Made by a program: the position numbers and the translations under genes. Positions 8,509-17,499 of a stretch of 64,000 nucleotides of DNA are shown one piece after another (the first letter of the stretch is position 1; each line of letters starts with the position of its first letter). This DNA is from Delftia sp. PS-11 (GTDB lineage Bacteria; Pseudomonadota; Gammaproteobacteria; Burkholderiales; Burkholderiaceae_C). The notes under the pieces are model-generated. The model saw only the letters and a list, made by a program, of their open reading frames with translations, had not been told where the DNA came from and did no database searches. The stretch covers positions 62,001 to 126,000 of the forward strand of contig NZ_JACSYA010000013.1 in NCBI RefSeq assembly GCF_029870285.1. Reading direction: 5' to 3'.

Positions 8509-9441
8509 ATGTCGGCAACAGTGGGTGGCACGACCGCGCTCGGCGACAACGCCGCGCGGCAATTGGCCAACGCAACCAAGACCGTTCCCCAGCTTTCGAC
8601 CATCAGCCCGCGCTGGCTGACGCACCTGCTGCAATGGTCGCCGGTGGAGGCCGGCATCTACCGCCTCAACCGCGTCAAGAACCCCGAAGCCATCCGGGTG
8701 ACCTGCACGGCCAAGCAGCAGGAAAACCAGCTGCCGCGCACTTTCGTGGAATACGAGGAGCAGCCGCGCGAGTACTTCCTCAACGCCGTATCCACCATCC
8801 TCGATGTGCACACGCGCATCTCGGACCTGTACAGCAGCCCGCACGACCAGATCAAGGAGCAGCTGCGCCTGACCATCGAGACCATCAAGGAAAATCAGGA
8901 AAGCGAGCTGATCAACAACCCCGACTACGGCCTGCTGGCCCAGGTTGCGGAAGAGCAGCGCATTTTCCCGCTGACCGGCGCTCCCACGCCCGATGATCTG
9001 GACGAGCTGCTGACCAAGGTCTGGAAAGAGCCTGCCTTCTTCCTGGCCCACCCGCTGGCGATTGCCGCCTTCGGCCGCGAGGCCACACGCCGTGGCACGC
9101 CGCCGCCCACGGTGAGCCTGTTCGGCTCGCAGTTCATCACCTGGCGCGGCATCCCGCTGATCCCCTCGGACAAGGTGCCTGTGGCCGATGGCAAGAGCAA
9201 GATCCTGCTGCTGCGCGTGGGCGACAAGCGCCAGGGCGTGGTCGGTCTGTACCAGCCTGGCCTGCCGGGCGAGCAAAGCCCGGGCCTGTCGGTGCGTTTC
9301 ATGGGCATCAACAGCCACGCCATCGCGTCCTACCTGATCTCGCTGTACTGCTCGCTGGCCGTGCTCACGCCCGATGCGCTGGCCGTGCTCGACGATGTCG
9401 AGATCGGCAAGTACCACGACTATCCCGATACCTACAAGTAA
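8509..9441 (+). CDS. srpI: Family 2A encapsulin nanocompartment shell protein (SrpI-like)
   Basis: A 310-aa protein matching the family 2 encapsulin shell (HK97 fold): N-terminal arm (TTALGDNAARQLANATKTVPQ), the E-loop/axial region, and the characteristic SLFGSQFITWRGIPLIPSDKVPV and VGLYQPGLPGEQSPGLSVRF segments. The length leaves no room for the cyclic-nucleotide-binding insert of family 2B, so it is the 2A type. Such proteins self-assemble into cytoplasmic icosahedral shells loaded with cysteine desulfurase. ACGGA precedes ATG 8509. The cargo gene starts 12 bases downstream, the arrangement expected for co-expressed shell and cargo. Confidence 0.93.
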   Translation: MSATVGGTTALGDNAARQLANATKTVPQLSTISPRWLTHLLQWSPVEAGIYRLNRVKNPEAIRVTCTAKQQENQLPRTFVEYEEQPREYFLNAVSTILDVHTRISDLYSSPHDQIKEQLRLTIETIKENQESELINNPDYGLLAQVAEEQRIFPLTGAPTPDDLDELLTKVWKEPAFFLAHPLAIAAFGREATRRGTPPPTVSLFGSQFITWRGIPLIPSDKVPVADGKSKILLLRVGDKRQGVVGLYQPGLPGEQSPGLSVRFMGINSHAIASYLISLYCSLAVLTPDALAVLDDVEIGKYHDYPDTYK

Positions 9442-9453
9442 AGAGGCCGGGCG

Positions 9454-11304
9454 TTGACTGTGTCTGCAATCACCTCCGTGGCGCCTGAGGCGCCATTCGA
9501 CCCCGAGGCGCTGGCGCGCATGGCCAACGCCCTGTTCTCAGCCAGGCCCGGACAGGCCGAGGCCCTGCCTGCCGGCGTGCAGGCGCCGGCCAATGTGGCG
9601 CCCCCCGGCTCCCCGCTGGCGAGTCCGGCAGGCCTGGGCCCGGGCGTACCGGGCACGCCCATCCCCCAGGGCCAGCTGCCGGGCACCAACCTGCTGCCGG
9701 CATCGCCTGCGCCGCTGGCTTCGCTGGCGCACCGCGCCCCCGCGCTGCTGCCGCACGCGCAGGCCGGCAACGGCGTGCCCGACCATCTCGTGAGCACGCT
9801 GCCCGCCTACGAACCGCGCCTGGGCAGCCAGGTGCTGGGCGTGCCCCAGCGCCAGCAAGACCCGCTGGATGCGCTGGCGGCACTGCCGCTGGCCTCATTG
9901 AATGCGCAGGCCGTGCCACGCGTGGGCGTGCCCACCGAAGGCACTGGCATCGCCTCCACCGTGCCATCGGCCGAGCCGCGTTTTTACTTTGTCGATTCCG
10001 TGGTGCTGCCTGCAGGCTACACCACGCCGGCCCACCCGCTGCAACGCCAGCAGGCACCGCACCAGGCCGTCCATGGCGTGCAGGCGCTCTTTGATGTGCA
10101 TGCCGTACGCCGGGACTTCCCCATCCTGTCCGAGCGCGTCAACGGCAGGCCCCTGGCATGGCTGGACAACGCGGCCACCACGCACAAGCCGCGCGCGGTG
10201 ATCGAGCGCATCAGCCATTTCTACGAACACGAAAACTCCAACATCCACCGCGCAGCCCATGAACTGGCCGCCCGCGCCACCGATGCCTATGAAGGCGCGC
10301 GCGAACGCGTGCGCCGCTTCATCAATGCGCCCGATGTGAACGAGGTGATCTTCGTGCGCGGCACCACCGAGGCCATCAATCTGGTGGCCAAGAGCTGGGG
10401 CTGGCAGCATGTGGGCGAGGGCGATGAGATCATCGTCTCCCACCTGGAGCACCATGCCAACATCGTGCCGTGGCAGCAGCTGGCAGCCGCCAAGGGCGCC
10501 AGGATCCGCGTGATCCCGGTCGATGACTCGGGCCAGGTGCTGCTGGACGAGTACCAGAAGCTGCTCAATCCGCGCACGAAGATCGTCTCCGTCACGCAGG
10601 TCTCCAACGCGCTGGGCACGGTCGTGCCCGTGCAGCGCATCGTGGAGCTGGCCCACCGTGCAGGCGCCCGGGCGCTGGTCGATGGGGCTCAGTCGGTCTC
10701 GCACATGCCCATCGATGTGCAGGCCATCGGCGCGGACTTCTTCGTGTTCTCGGGACACAAAGTCTTCGGTCCCACCGGCATCGGCGTGGTCTGGGGCAAG
10801 CGCGAGGTGCTGGAGGACATGCCCCCCTGGCAGGGCGGCGGCAACATGATTGCCGACGTGACCTTCGAGAAGACCATCTACCAGCCGCTGCCCAACACCT
10901 TCGAGGCCGGCACGGGCAACATTGCCGACGCCGTGGGCCTGGGCGCGGCCATCGACTATGTGCAGGCACTGGGCATGGAGCGCATTGCGCGCTATGAGCA
11001 CGACCTGCTGCAATACGGCACACGGGCGCTGTCGGCCATCCCCGGCGTGCGCCTGATCGGCACGGCAGCCGACAAGGCCAGCGTGCTGTCCTTTGTGCTC
11101 AAGGGCTACACCACGGCCGAGGTGGGCGAGGCGCTCAATGCCAAAGGCATTGCCGTGCGCACGGGCCACCACTGCGCCCAGCCGATTTTGCGCCGCTTCG
11201 GCGTGGAGACCACCGTGCGGCCCTCGCTGGCCTTCTACAACACCACCGAGGAAATCGACCGGCTGGCGGCCGTGGTGGAACGGCTGGCGGGGCGGCGGCG
11301 CTGA
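9454..11304 (+). CDS. Encapsulated cysteine desulfurase with long disordered cargo-type N-terminus
   Basis: A 616-aa protein. Residues 1-~212 are Pro/Ala/Gly-rich and look unfolded, but hold short ordered-looking motifs: FDPEALARMANALFSARPG (15-33), YEPRLGSQVLGVPQRQQDPLDALAALP (119-145) and EPRFYFVDS (174-182). Residues ~213-616 are a SufS-type desulfurase: LDNAATTHKP, LEHHANIVPW with the catalytic His, DGAQS, PLP lysine K436 in SGHK, and C574 in RTGHHCAQP as persulfide-forming cysteine. It converts cysteine to alanine and bound sulfur. The N-terminus is the known kind of cargo-loading region for family 2A shells. Start TTG 9454 is chosen for AAGAGG at 9441-9446; GTG 9460 is an alternative. 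Confidence 0.93.
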   Translation: MTVSAITSVAPEAPFDPEALARMANALFSARPGQAEALPAGVQAPANVAPPGSPLASPAGLGPGVPGTPIPQGQLPGTNLLPASPAPLASLAHRAPALLPHAQAGNGVPDHLVSTLPAYEPRLGSQVLGVPQRQQDPLDALAALPLASLNAQAVPRVGVPTEGTGIASTVPSAEPRFYFVDSVVLPAGYTTPAHPLQRQQAPHQAVHGVQALFDVHAVRRDFPILSERVNGRPLAWLDNAATTHKPRAVIERISHFYEHENSNIHRAAHELAARATDAYEGARERVRRFINAPDVNEVIFVRGTTEAINLVAKSWGWQHVGEGDEIIVSHLEHHANIVPWQQLAAAKGARIRVIPVDDSGQVLLDEYQKLLNPRTKIVSVTQVSNALGTVVPVQRIVELAHRAGARALVDGAQSVSHMPIDVQAIGADFFVFSGHKVFGPTGIGVVWGKREVLEDMPPWQGGGNMIADVTFEKTIYQPLPNTFEAGTGNIADAVGLGAAIDYVQALGMERIARYEHDLLQYGTRALSAIPGVRLIGTAADKASVLSFVLKGYTTAEVGEALNAKGIAVRTGHHCAQPILRRFGVETTVRPSLAFYNTTEEIDRLAAVVERLAGRRR

Positions 11305-11316
11305 CCCTGGGCACAA

Positions 11317-11347
11317 GGCACGCCAGGCACAACCGTACAGGCGTGCC
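11317..11347. terminator. Inverted repeat downstream of the encapsulin cluster
   Basis: GGCACGCC (11317-11324) and GGCGTGCC (11340-11347) form an 8-bp perfect stem with a 15-base loop, just after the desulfurase stop and before a convergent gene. There is no T-tract, so its role as terminator is uncertain. Confidence 0.3.
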
Positions 11348-11426
11348 GGGTTGTCCAGCAGCACCTGCTGGCGCAGCGCCGGTGGTCCAGCCTGCGGGCG
11401 CCAAGGCCGGGCGAGACCGGCCCTGC

Positions 11427-12398
11427 CTACTCGGCCCTGGCGCCCGAGACACGGACCTGCTCGGCCGCTTCGGGCATCTGCTTGTGCACGAAGCGCCAGA
11501 ACTCATCGACGCCCATGGGGCTGACAGGCAGCGAGCCCTGGTCGATGAACTGCTTTTGCACCTCGGGATTGCGCAGCGCGGTGGCGAGCGCCGCATTGAG
11601 CTTATCCAAGGCCGCGCGCGGCGTACCTGCCGGGGCCACCAGCCCATACCAGGAGTCGGTGTGAAAGCCCTTGACGCCGGACTCCTCGAAGGTCGGCACA
11701 TCGGGCAGGGCCGGCAGGCGCTGGCGCGCGGCCACGGCCAGGGCGCGCAGCTTGCCCGAGCGGATGAAGGGCATGGCCCCCGTGGTCAGCACGAAGTCCA
11801 CGCGGCCTGCCATCAGGTCTGTCATGGCCGGAGCCGTGCCCTTGTAGGGGATGTGAGTGACGTCCACACCCGTGAGCTTCTTGAAGCTGGCGCCTGCCAG
11901 ATGCTGGCTGGAACCCACGCCGCCCGAGCCGTAGTTGAGCTGGCCGGGCTTGGCACGCGCCGCCTGCAGCAGGTCCTGGACCGATCGCAGCGGCGAGTCC
12001 ACAGGCACCAGCAGCACGCTGGGCGAGGTGGTGATCAGGCCGATAGGCGCAAAGTCCTTGAGCGGGTCGTGATTGAGCTTGGCGTAGAGCGCCGAGTTCA
12101 GGCCGTGCGAGGCCACGGTGGCCAGCATGATGGTGCTGCCATCGGGCCGCGCGCGGGCTGCCGCATCGCTGCCGATGTTGCCACCCGCGCCGCCCCGGTT
12201 GTCGATGGTGATGGGCTGCCCCAGGGCCTCGCTCATACGTGTGGCCGCCAGCCGCGCCACGTTGTCCGAAGGGCCGCCCGCTGGCCAGCCCACGATCAGC
12301 GTGATGGGCCCCGGTGGCAGCGGCCCTTGAGCCAGCGCCGGCAAGCAGACAGCGCACAGGGCGGATACGGTCAGGCTGCGGCGTGTGAATCTGCGCAT
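11427..12398 (-). CDS. Bug/TctC-family periplasmic solute-binding protein (downstream copy)
   Basis: A 323-aa protein with a twin-arginine-like start (MRRFTRRSLTVSALCAVCLPALA) and a mature Bug fold: ITLIVGWPAGGPSDNVARL, YGSGGVGSSQHLAGA, HIPYKGTAPAMTDLMAGRVDF, SGKLRALAVAA. It would bind a carboxylate in the periplasm. ATG 12398 has AAAGGA nine bases upstream; an ATG seven codons earlier is possible. It is the last gene of a minus-strand run with a second Bug gene, a 2-hydroxyacid dehydrogenase, an RraA-like protein and an FMN oxidase, so a hydroxyacid ligand is plausible. Confidence 0.85.
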   Translation of the reverse strand: MRRFTRRSLTVSALCAVCLPALAQGPLPPGPITLIVGWPAGGPSDNVARLAATRMSEALGQPITIDNRGGAGGNIGSDAAARARPDGSTIMLATVASHGLNSALYAKLNHDPLKDFAPIGLITTSPSVLLVPVDSPLRSVQDLLQAARAKPGQLNYGSGGVGSSQHLAGASFKKLTGVDVTHIPYKGTAPAMTDLMAGRVDFVLTTGAMPFIRSGKLRALAVAARQRLPALPDVPTFEESGVKGFHTDSWYGLVAPAGTPRAALDKLNAALATALRNPEVQKQFIDQGSLPVSPMGVDEFWRFVHKQMPEAAEQVRVSGARAE

Positions 12399-12433
12399 GG
12401 AAATCTGTCCTTTCGACATTTTCACAATGCTCC

Positions 12434-13417
12434 TCAGGGCTTGCCGTCCTGCCAGGGCATCTCGCTCCACAGCTTTCGGAAACCAGCTTCGGTGCGTTCC
12501 AGCTCGGCCGCATAGGCCGGGGGCGCCAGATAGCGCAGCGGCGCGTACATCGCTTCGGCCTGCTGGTGGAACTGGGGATCGGCCGCGATGGCGGCCACGG
12601 CATCCACGAGCTTTTTGCGCACGCCTTCGGGCAGGCCCTTGGGCGCGGCCAGGCCGCGCAGCGAGGCCAGTTCGATGTCGATACCCTGCTCCCTGAAGGT
12701 GGGCACCTGTGGCGCCAGCGAACTGCGCGCAGCCGACATCTGGCCCAGCAGACGCAGGGGCGTGCCGCTCTTTTGGTAGGCCAGCACCTCGCCCACGTTG
12801 ATGGCGCCGATGGTGATCTGCTGGCCTGTGGAGGCAGCGCGCACCTCGCCAGCGCCCTTGTAGGGCACATGGGTCAGCTGCGTGCCCGTGGCCTTGGCGA
12901 ACAGCAGCATGGCCAGATGATCGTCCGAGCCCGTGCCCGTGGTGCCCACGGTGACGGCGCCGGGATTGGCCTTGGCGTAGGCGGCCAGGCCCGCCAGCGT
13001 GGTGATGGGGTTGCTGTTGTGGATGGCAAAGCCGCCCGGATCGTCCACGAGGTTGCCGATCAGGTCGTACTGGCTCCAGTGGAAGCTGCTCTTGCGCTCG
13101 ATGGGGATGGTCAGCACGTTGGGCGTGTTGATGAAGCCGATGGTGTAGCCATCGGGCCTGGCGCGGGCCAGTTCGCCAAAGCCGATGCCGCCGCCCGCGC
13201 CGGGACGGTTGAGCACGACCACGCTGGCGCCCAGCTTCTTTTCGAGGTGGCGCGCCAGCAGCCGTGCCACCAGATCGGTGCCGCCGCCCGGGGCATAGGC
13301 GACGATCATTTCGATGCTGCGCGTGGGATAGGGAGCCTCGGTCTGGGCCATGGCCGGCAGCGCCATACAGGCGGCGGCCAGGCCAGCGCAGAATGCGCGT
13401 CTTGCTTGCGGGTTCAT
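12434..13417 (-). CDS. Bug/TctC-family periplasmic solute-binding protein (upstream copy)
   Basis: A 327-aa protein: signal peptide (RRAFCAGLAAACMALPAMAQ), then YPTRSIEMIVAYAPGGGTDLVARL, TVGTTGTGSDDHLAMLL, HVPYKGAGEVRAA and PQVPTFREQGIDIEL, all typical of Bug receptors. AGGAGA precedes ATG 13417 at good spacing. It lies 35 bp before the second Bug gene. The two differ clearly in sequence, so they are not a recent duplication and may bind different but related acids handled by this locus. Confidence 0.85.
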   Translation of the reverse strand: MNPQARRAFCAGLAAACMALPAMAQTEAPYPTRSIEMIVAYAPGGGTDLVARLLARHLEKKLGASVVVLNRPGAGGGIGFGELARARPDGYTIGFINTPNVLTIPIERKSSFHWSQYDLIGNLVDDPGGFAIHNSNPITTLAGLAAYAKANPGAVTVGTTGTGSDDHLAMLLFAKATGTQLTHVPYKGAGEVRAASTGQQITIGAINVGEVLAYQKSGTPLRLLGQMSAARSSLAPQVPTFREQGIDIELASLRGLAAPKGLPEGVRKKLVDAVAAIAADPQFHQQAEAMYAPLRYLAPPAYAAELERTEAGFRKLWSEMPWQDGKP

Positions 13418-13473
13418 GCTTGTCTCCTGTGTGCCCTGTCAGTGGTCTGCGGGCTTTATTGATGGCGGATGGA

Positions 13474-14517
13474 TCAGCGCGATGGCTGCAGCACCCTGGC
13501 AATGCGCTCACGCGCCAGCGGCCAGACCTCGGGATTGACCAGTCGCGCAGGCCGCTGGCCATCGGCCAGCAGGCACACGATCTGCGTCGCAGCCAGTTCA
13601 GCGTTGTTGCGCCGCGCCTCGTGCGTGACCCCGGCGGTGTGGAATGTGGCCACCACCTGGGGCAGCGACAGCAGCGGATGGTCCGCAGGCGGCGGCTCCT
13701 GGTCCCAGACATCCAGTCCGGCGCCCGCCAGATGGCCGCTGGCCAGGGCATGGTGCAAGGCGGCTTCGTCATGGATGCCGCCGCGCGCCGTACTCACGAA
13801 AACCGCGCCCGGCTTCATGGTGGCGAAGGCGGCCGCATCCATCATGGACAGCGTGCCGGCATCGCGCGGGCAGTGCAGCGAGACGATGTCCGCGCTGCGC
13901 AGCAGCTCCTGGAAGCTGACAGCCTCGGCGCCCCGCGCGGCCAGCGCGGCTGCGTCGTAGGCCGGGTCGCAGCCGATCACGCGCATGCCGAAGGCGCGGC
14001 CCAGGGCAGCGGCGCGGCGGCCCGTCTCGCCCACGCCCACCAGGCCCAGCGTGCGGCCGCGCAGTTCGTGGCCCATCACATCCTCGCGGCTGAAGCCGCG
14101 CGCCGGTGCGCGCAGCAGCCGGTCGGACTCGGCAATGCGCCGCAGCACAGAAAGCATCAGACCCAGGGCCATCTCGGCCACCGAGTCCGCGTTGCCGCCG
14201 GACTGGTTCATGACGGCAACGCCAGCCCGGGTGCAGGCATCGATGTCGATGGTGTCGCAGCCCGAGCCGCTGGAAGAAACAGCCAGCAGGCCGGGACAGC
14301 GCTGCAGCAGCTCTTCGGTGGCGAACCAGTGGCGCGGCAGCTCGTCCTTGGCCGCAGAGATCTGGTACACATGGGCGCCGGCCAGCGCCTGCCAGGCGGC
14401 GGCATCATCGCCCTGGCGGCGGCAGGTCTGCAGCTGAACGCCAGGCGCGGCGCCGACAATGCGGTCGAAGGCCGGGTCCAGCCAGTAGTCGAAACGAACC
14501 ACGTTCAAAGCCATCAC
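13474..14517 (-). CDS. D-2-hydroxyacid dehydrogenase family protein
   Basis: A 347-aa NAD-binding oxidoreductase of the D-isomer-specific 2-hydroxyacid dehydrogenase family. The dinucleotide fold is GLVGVGETGRRAAALGRAFGM. The catalytic Arg lies in STARGGIHDE, the Glu in DVWDQEPP and the His in VATFHTAGVT. It would interconvert a 2-hydroxy and a 2-oxo acid in the cytoplasm. The start overlaps the stop of the RraA-like gene (14514), and ATG 14514 is a second possible start. The substrate is unknown. Confidence 0.85.
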   Translation of the reverse strand: MMALNVVRFDYWLDPAFDRIVGAAPGVQLQTCRRQGDDAAAWQALAGAHVYQISAAKDELPRHWFATEELLQRCPGLLAVSSSGSGCDTIDIDACTRAGVAVMNQSGGNADSVAEMALGLMLSVLRRIAESDRLLRAPARGFSREDVMGHELRGRTLGLVGVGETGRRAAALGRAFGMRVIGCDPAYDAAALAARGAEAVSFQELLRSADIVSLHCPRDAGTLSMMDAAAFATMKPGAVFVSTARGGIHDEAALHHALASGHLAGAGLDVWDQEPPPADHPLLSLPQVVATFHTAGVTHEARRNNAELAATQIVCLLADGQRPARLVNPEVWPLARERIARVLQPSR

Positions 14518-15191
14518 AGCACCCCCTTGGCAGCCAGGGTGCGCGCCACCCAGGAGCGGTCGGCACGGCCTGCGGCAATGGCGGCCAGCACATCGGCCTC
14601 GTCGCGCTGTATGGCCTCCACGCGGTCGGCGATACCGGCGGCCTCGGCGGCCGGCACGGCCAGCAGGCCATCGCCATCGCCCAGCACCAGATCGCCGGGG
14701 TGCACCACCATGCCGTCAATGCTCACGCTCACATGCAGCTCGCCGGGGCCATCCTTGTAGGGGCCACGGTGGGAGACGCCGCGTGCATAGACGGGCAGGC
14801 TGTGCCGGCCAATGGTGTCGCTGTCGCGGATCAGCCCGTCGATGACGATGCCGGCCGCGCCGCGCGCCATCATCAGCGCCAGCATGATCTCGCCGATGAT
14901 GGCGTTGGGGCCCGCGCCGCCCGCGTCCACGACGATCACGTCGCCGGGGCCGCAGATATCGATGGCATGGTGGACCATGAGGTTGTCGCCAGGGCGGGTG
15001 CGCACGGTCAGCGCGCGTCCGGCCATGGCGCCCTGGCGCAGATGAAAGGGCCGCAGCGCCGAGGTGCCCGTGGTGCGGCTCATGGCATCGCTGACGTTGG
15101 CGACCGCGAAGCCCTGGTAACGGCCCAGCAGCGCATCGCTGATGGCCGCCGCAGGCCGCTCATGGATATGGAATCCGGGAATCTTGCTCAC
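14514..15191 (-). CDS. RraA-family protein (possible 4-carboxy-4-hydroxy-2-oxoadipate-type aldolase/decarboxylase)
   Basis: A 225-aa protein of the RraA/HMG aldolase family: YQGFAVANVSDAMSRT, GPGDVIVVDAGGAGPNAIIGEI, and the metal/substrate motif GIVIDGLIRDSDTI with the conserved Arg-Asp. Members include regulators of RNase E and class II pyruvate aldolases. Next to a hydroxyacid dehydrogenase and an FMN oxidase, an aldolase or decarboxylase on a branched hydroxy-oxo acid is more likely than RNase control. It is translationally coupled to the dehydrogenase downstream. Confidence 0.8.
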   Translation of the reverse strand: MSKIPGFHIHERPAAAISDALLGRYQGFAVANVSDAMSRTTGTSALRPFHLRQGAMAGRALTVRTRPGDNLMVHHAIDICGPGDVIVVDAGGAGPNAIIGEIMLALMMARGAAGIVIDGLIRDSDTIGRHSLPVYARGVSHRGPYKDGPGELHVSVSIDGMVVHPGDLVLGDGDGLLAVPAAEAAGIADRVEAIQRDEADVLAAIAAGRADRSWVARTLAAKGVL

Positions 15192-15221
15192 TGCCTTGTC
15201 TCCTTCACATCGTCGTTTTCA

Positions 15222-16436
15222 TCAAAAACCATCCCAGGCACGCGCCGGCCGCACGCAGGCCGCAGTGACCTGCTCCAGCCGGGTCACGCCCAGCATGGCC
15301 ATGTCGCGCAGCACCTCTTCGCGCAGCAGGGCCATGGCATGCGCTGCACCCGCAGGCCCCGCCACCGAGGCCGCATAGTTGAAGGGCCGCCCCACGAAAA
15401 CGCAGCGCGCACCCAGGGCCAGGGCCTTGAGCACATCGGTGCCCCGGCGCACGCCGCTGTCCAGCATCACGGGCAGGTCCGGCACGGCACGCACGATGCC
15501 GGGCAGCACGCGCAGCGGCGCCACCGCGCCATCGAGCTGGCGCCCGCCATGGTTGGAGACGATGAGCGCATCCGCGCCATGGTCGCGAGCCAGCACCGCG
15601 TCCTGGGCTGCCAGGATGCCCTTGACCACCAGCTGCCCCTGCCAGCGCTGGCGGATGGCGCGCAGGTGCGGCCAGGCCAGATGCGAGCGGTCCGAGAAGT
15701 CGCGCATCACGCTGGCCGACAGAATGGGCGCGCCCCGGTGCGCGTAGTTGTTCTCGAAGTGAGGCATGCCATGGCGCAGCAGTGTCCTGAGGAACGTGCC
15801 CAGCAGCCAGCGCGGATGGCTGATGCCCTGCCAGGCCAGGCCCAGGCTGGGCCGCAGCGGCGTGGAAAAGCCCGCGCGCACGTTGTTCTCGCGGTTGGCG
15901 GAGACGGGCGTATCCACCGTGATCACCAGGGTCTGCACACCGGCGGCGGCCACGCGGTCCAGCAACGCATCGATCTGCGCCTGATCGCCGGGCAGGTAGG
16001 CCTGGAACCAGGTGTGGGGCGCGGCGGCCATCACGTCCTCCAGCCGGATCAGCGAAGAGCCGCTCATGATGGCCGGCAGGCCCGCCTGCTGCGCAGCCTG
16101 GGCCAGCACCAGATCGCCCCGGTAGGCCGACAGCGCCGCGATGCCCATGGGCGCCACGCCGAACGGGGCGCTGTAGCGGCGCCCGAACAGCTCGAAGCCG
16201 GGGTCGCGCTGCGCCACGCCGACCAGGGTGCGCGGCACAAAGGCCAGATCGGCGAAGGCGCTGCGGTTTTCAGCCAGCGAGGCGTTGTCTTCGACAGCGC
16301 CGCTGATGTAGGCATGGATGGGGCGCGGCAGATGGCGCTTCGCCAGCCGCTCGAAGTCATCGAGCGACAGCACCTGGCGCAGGCGGCTCGGCAGCGGGAC
16401 GGCGGCAGTGCGGGAAGCGGTGGAGTCTGTCGTCAT
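15222..16436 (-). CDS. FMN-dependent alpha-hydroxyacid oxidase/dehydrogenase
   Basis: A 404-aa member of the L-lactate dehydrogenase/glycolate oxidase/mandelate dehydrogenase family. It has FVPRTLVGV, APMGIAALSAYRGDL, WFQAYLPGD, LVITVDTPVSANRENN, KGILAAQDA and the signature SNHGGRQLDGA with catalytic His/Arg, then VMLDSGVRRGTDVLKALALGA for FMN phosphate. It oxidises an L-2-hydroxyacid to the 2-oxo acid. ATG 16436 is chosen; the eight upstream codons have no family match. It is the first gene of the minus-strand hydroxyacid operon and divergent from the LysR gene. Confidence 0.87.
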   Translation of the reverse strand: MTTDSTASRTAAVPLPSRLRQVLSLDDFERLAKRHLPRPIHAYISGAVEDNASLAENRSAFADLAFVPRTLVGVAQRDPGFELFGRRYSAPFGVAPMGIAALSAYRGDLVLAQAAQQAGLPAIMSGSSLIRLEDVMAAAPHTWFQAYLPGDQAQIDALLDRVAAAGVQTLVITVDTPVSANRENNVRAGFSTPLRPSLGLAWQGISHPRWLLGTFLRTLLRHGMPHFENNYAHRGAPILSASVMRDFSDRSHLAWPHLRAIRQRWQGQLVVKGILAAQDAVLARDHGADALIVSNHGGRQLDGAVAPLRVLPGIVRAVPDLPVMLDSGVRRGTDVLKALALGARCVFVGRPFNYAASVAGPAGAAHAMALLREEVLRDMAMLGVTRLEQVTAACVRPARAWDGF

Positions 16437-16485
16437 GGCAAGCCAATGTAGGCGGACCACCCTTGAATAAAAAGCGAAATAAATA

Positions 16486-16499
16486 GGAATGCATATTCC
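16486..16499. promoter_or_regulatory. Candidate LysR-type operator in the divergent promoter region
   Basis: In the 83-bp AT-rich gap between the FMN oxidase and lysR starts, GGAAT (16486-16490) and ATTCC (16495-16499) form an interrupted palindrome. Such sites are typical for LysR regulators that control a divergent operon. The assignment rests on position and symmetry only. Confidence 0.4.
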
Positions 16500-16519
16500 A
16501 CTTTTACGACAATGAGAAC

Positions 16520-17422
16520 ATGACCCTCAAACAGCTCGAAGCCTTCTACTGGGCGGCCACCTGCCTGAACTTCTCGGTAGCCGCCGAGCGCGTGCACCTG
16601 TCGGTCTCTTCGCTGTCCAAGCGCATTGCCGAGCTGGAGGCATCTTTGGGCACGCAACTGTTCGACCGCAGCGGCCGTGCCGCCGTGCTGACGCCCCAGG
16701 GCGAGCAGTTGCTGCCGCGCATCCGCGAGCTGCTGCACGGCGCGGCCCAGCTGCGCGAGGCCGCAGGCCGCAGCACGGGGCTGCAGGGCCGCTGCCGGCT
16801 GGGCTTTGGCGAACTCAGCGCCATGACCTGGCTGCCGCAGCTGGTGCGGCGCGCGGCCGAGCTGCACCCGGACCTGCAGATCGAGCCGCATGCCGACATC
16901 GGCCAGGTGCTGGAACAGCGCATCGTGGATGGCGAGCTGGACTGCGTGGTCATCGCCGGCCCCTCGTCGCGCGGCAGCCTGGCTTTCGAGCAGGTGGCGC
17001 AGGTGCGCTTCGTCTGGGCCGCCAGCGACGATTTCCTTGCCCGCGCAGGCACTGGCGAGCCCCGGCGTCTGGTGCGCGAGCAGTTGCTCATTGCCTTGCC
17101 CACGGGCTCGGGCGCCACGCGCACGCTGGACGAATGGCTGGGCCGCCACGGCCTGGCCGTGCAGCGGCACCTAGCCTGCAACAGCTGGGGCGCCGTGGTC
17201 GGCATGGTGGTGGATGGCCTGGGCTTTACCTACATGCCCGAGCAATGGGCCCTGGCGCTGCAGCAGCGCGGCGCGCTGCGCATCCTCGCGCCCGATGCCG
17301 ATCTGGCCCCGCTGACCTACACCGTGCAATGGCGCCGCGACGACGCGCGCCCCCTGATCACCGAGATGCGCGAGATCATCAAGAGCGTGATCGATTTCCC
17401 GGCGCCCAGGTGCCTGGTCTGA
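16520..17422 (+). CDS. LysR-family transcriptional regulator
   Basis: A 300-aa regulator. The N-terminal winged helix reads LKQLEAFYWAATCLNFSVAAERVHLS...SSLSKRIAELEASLGTQLF, followed by a two-lobed substrate-binding-type effector domain (GRCRLGFGELSAMTWLPQLV, DCVVIAGPSSRG, GMVVDGLGFTYMPEQWA). It starts 83 bp from the divergent FMN oxidase gene and probably regulates the hydroxyacid operon in response to its substrate. Confidence 0.9.
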   Translation: MTLKQLEAFYWAATCLNFSVAAERVHLSVSSLSKRIAELEASLGTQLFDRSGRAAVLTPQGEQLLPRIRELLHGAAQLREAAGRSTGLQGRCRLGFGELSAMTWLPQLVRRAAELHPDLQIEPHADIGQVLEQRIVDGELDCVVIAGPSSRGSLAFEQVAQVRFVWAASDDFLARAGTGEPRRLVREQLLIALPTGSGATRTLDEWLGRHGLAVQRHLACNSWGAVVGMVVDGLGFTYMPEQWALALQQRGALRILAPDADLAPLTYTVQWRRDDARPLITEMREIIKSVIDFPAPRCLV

Positions 17423-17499
17423 AGGTCTGCCCCTGCGCCTGCATGCCCATTCGCATCCGGGCAGCAGGCTTTGCTGCCGCTGCGGGACAATCAGCCACC

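Noticed and set aside
11427..13772. A single 781-codon minus-strand protein joining two regions
   Set aside because: Only the last 323 codons encode a Bug protein with its own signal peptide and ribosome site. The upstream part is out of frame with the other Bug gene.
14700..16451. 583-codon plus-strand open frame
   Set aside because: It is antisense to the RraA-like and FMN oxidase genes and compositionally a shadow.
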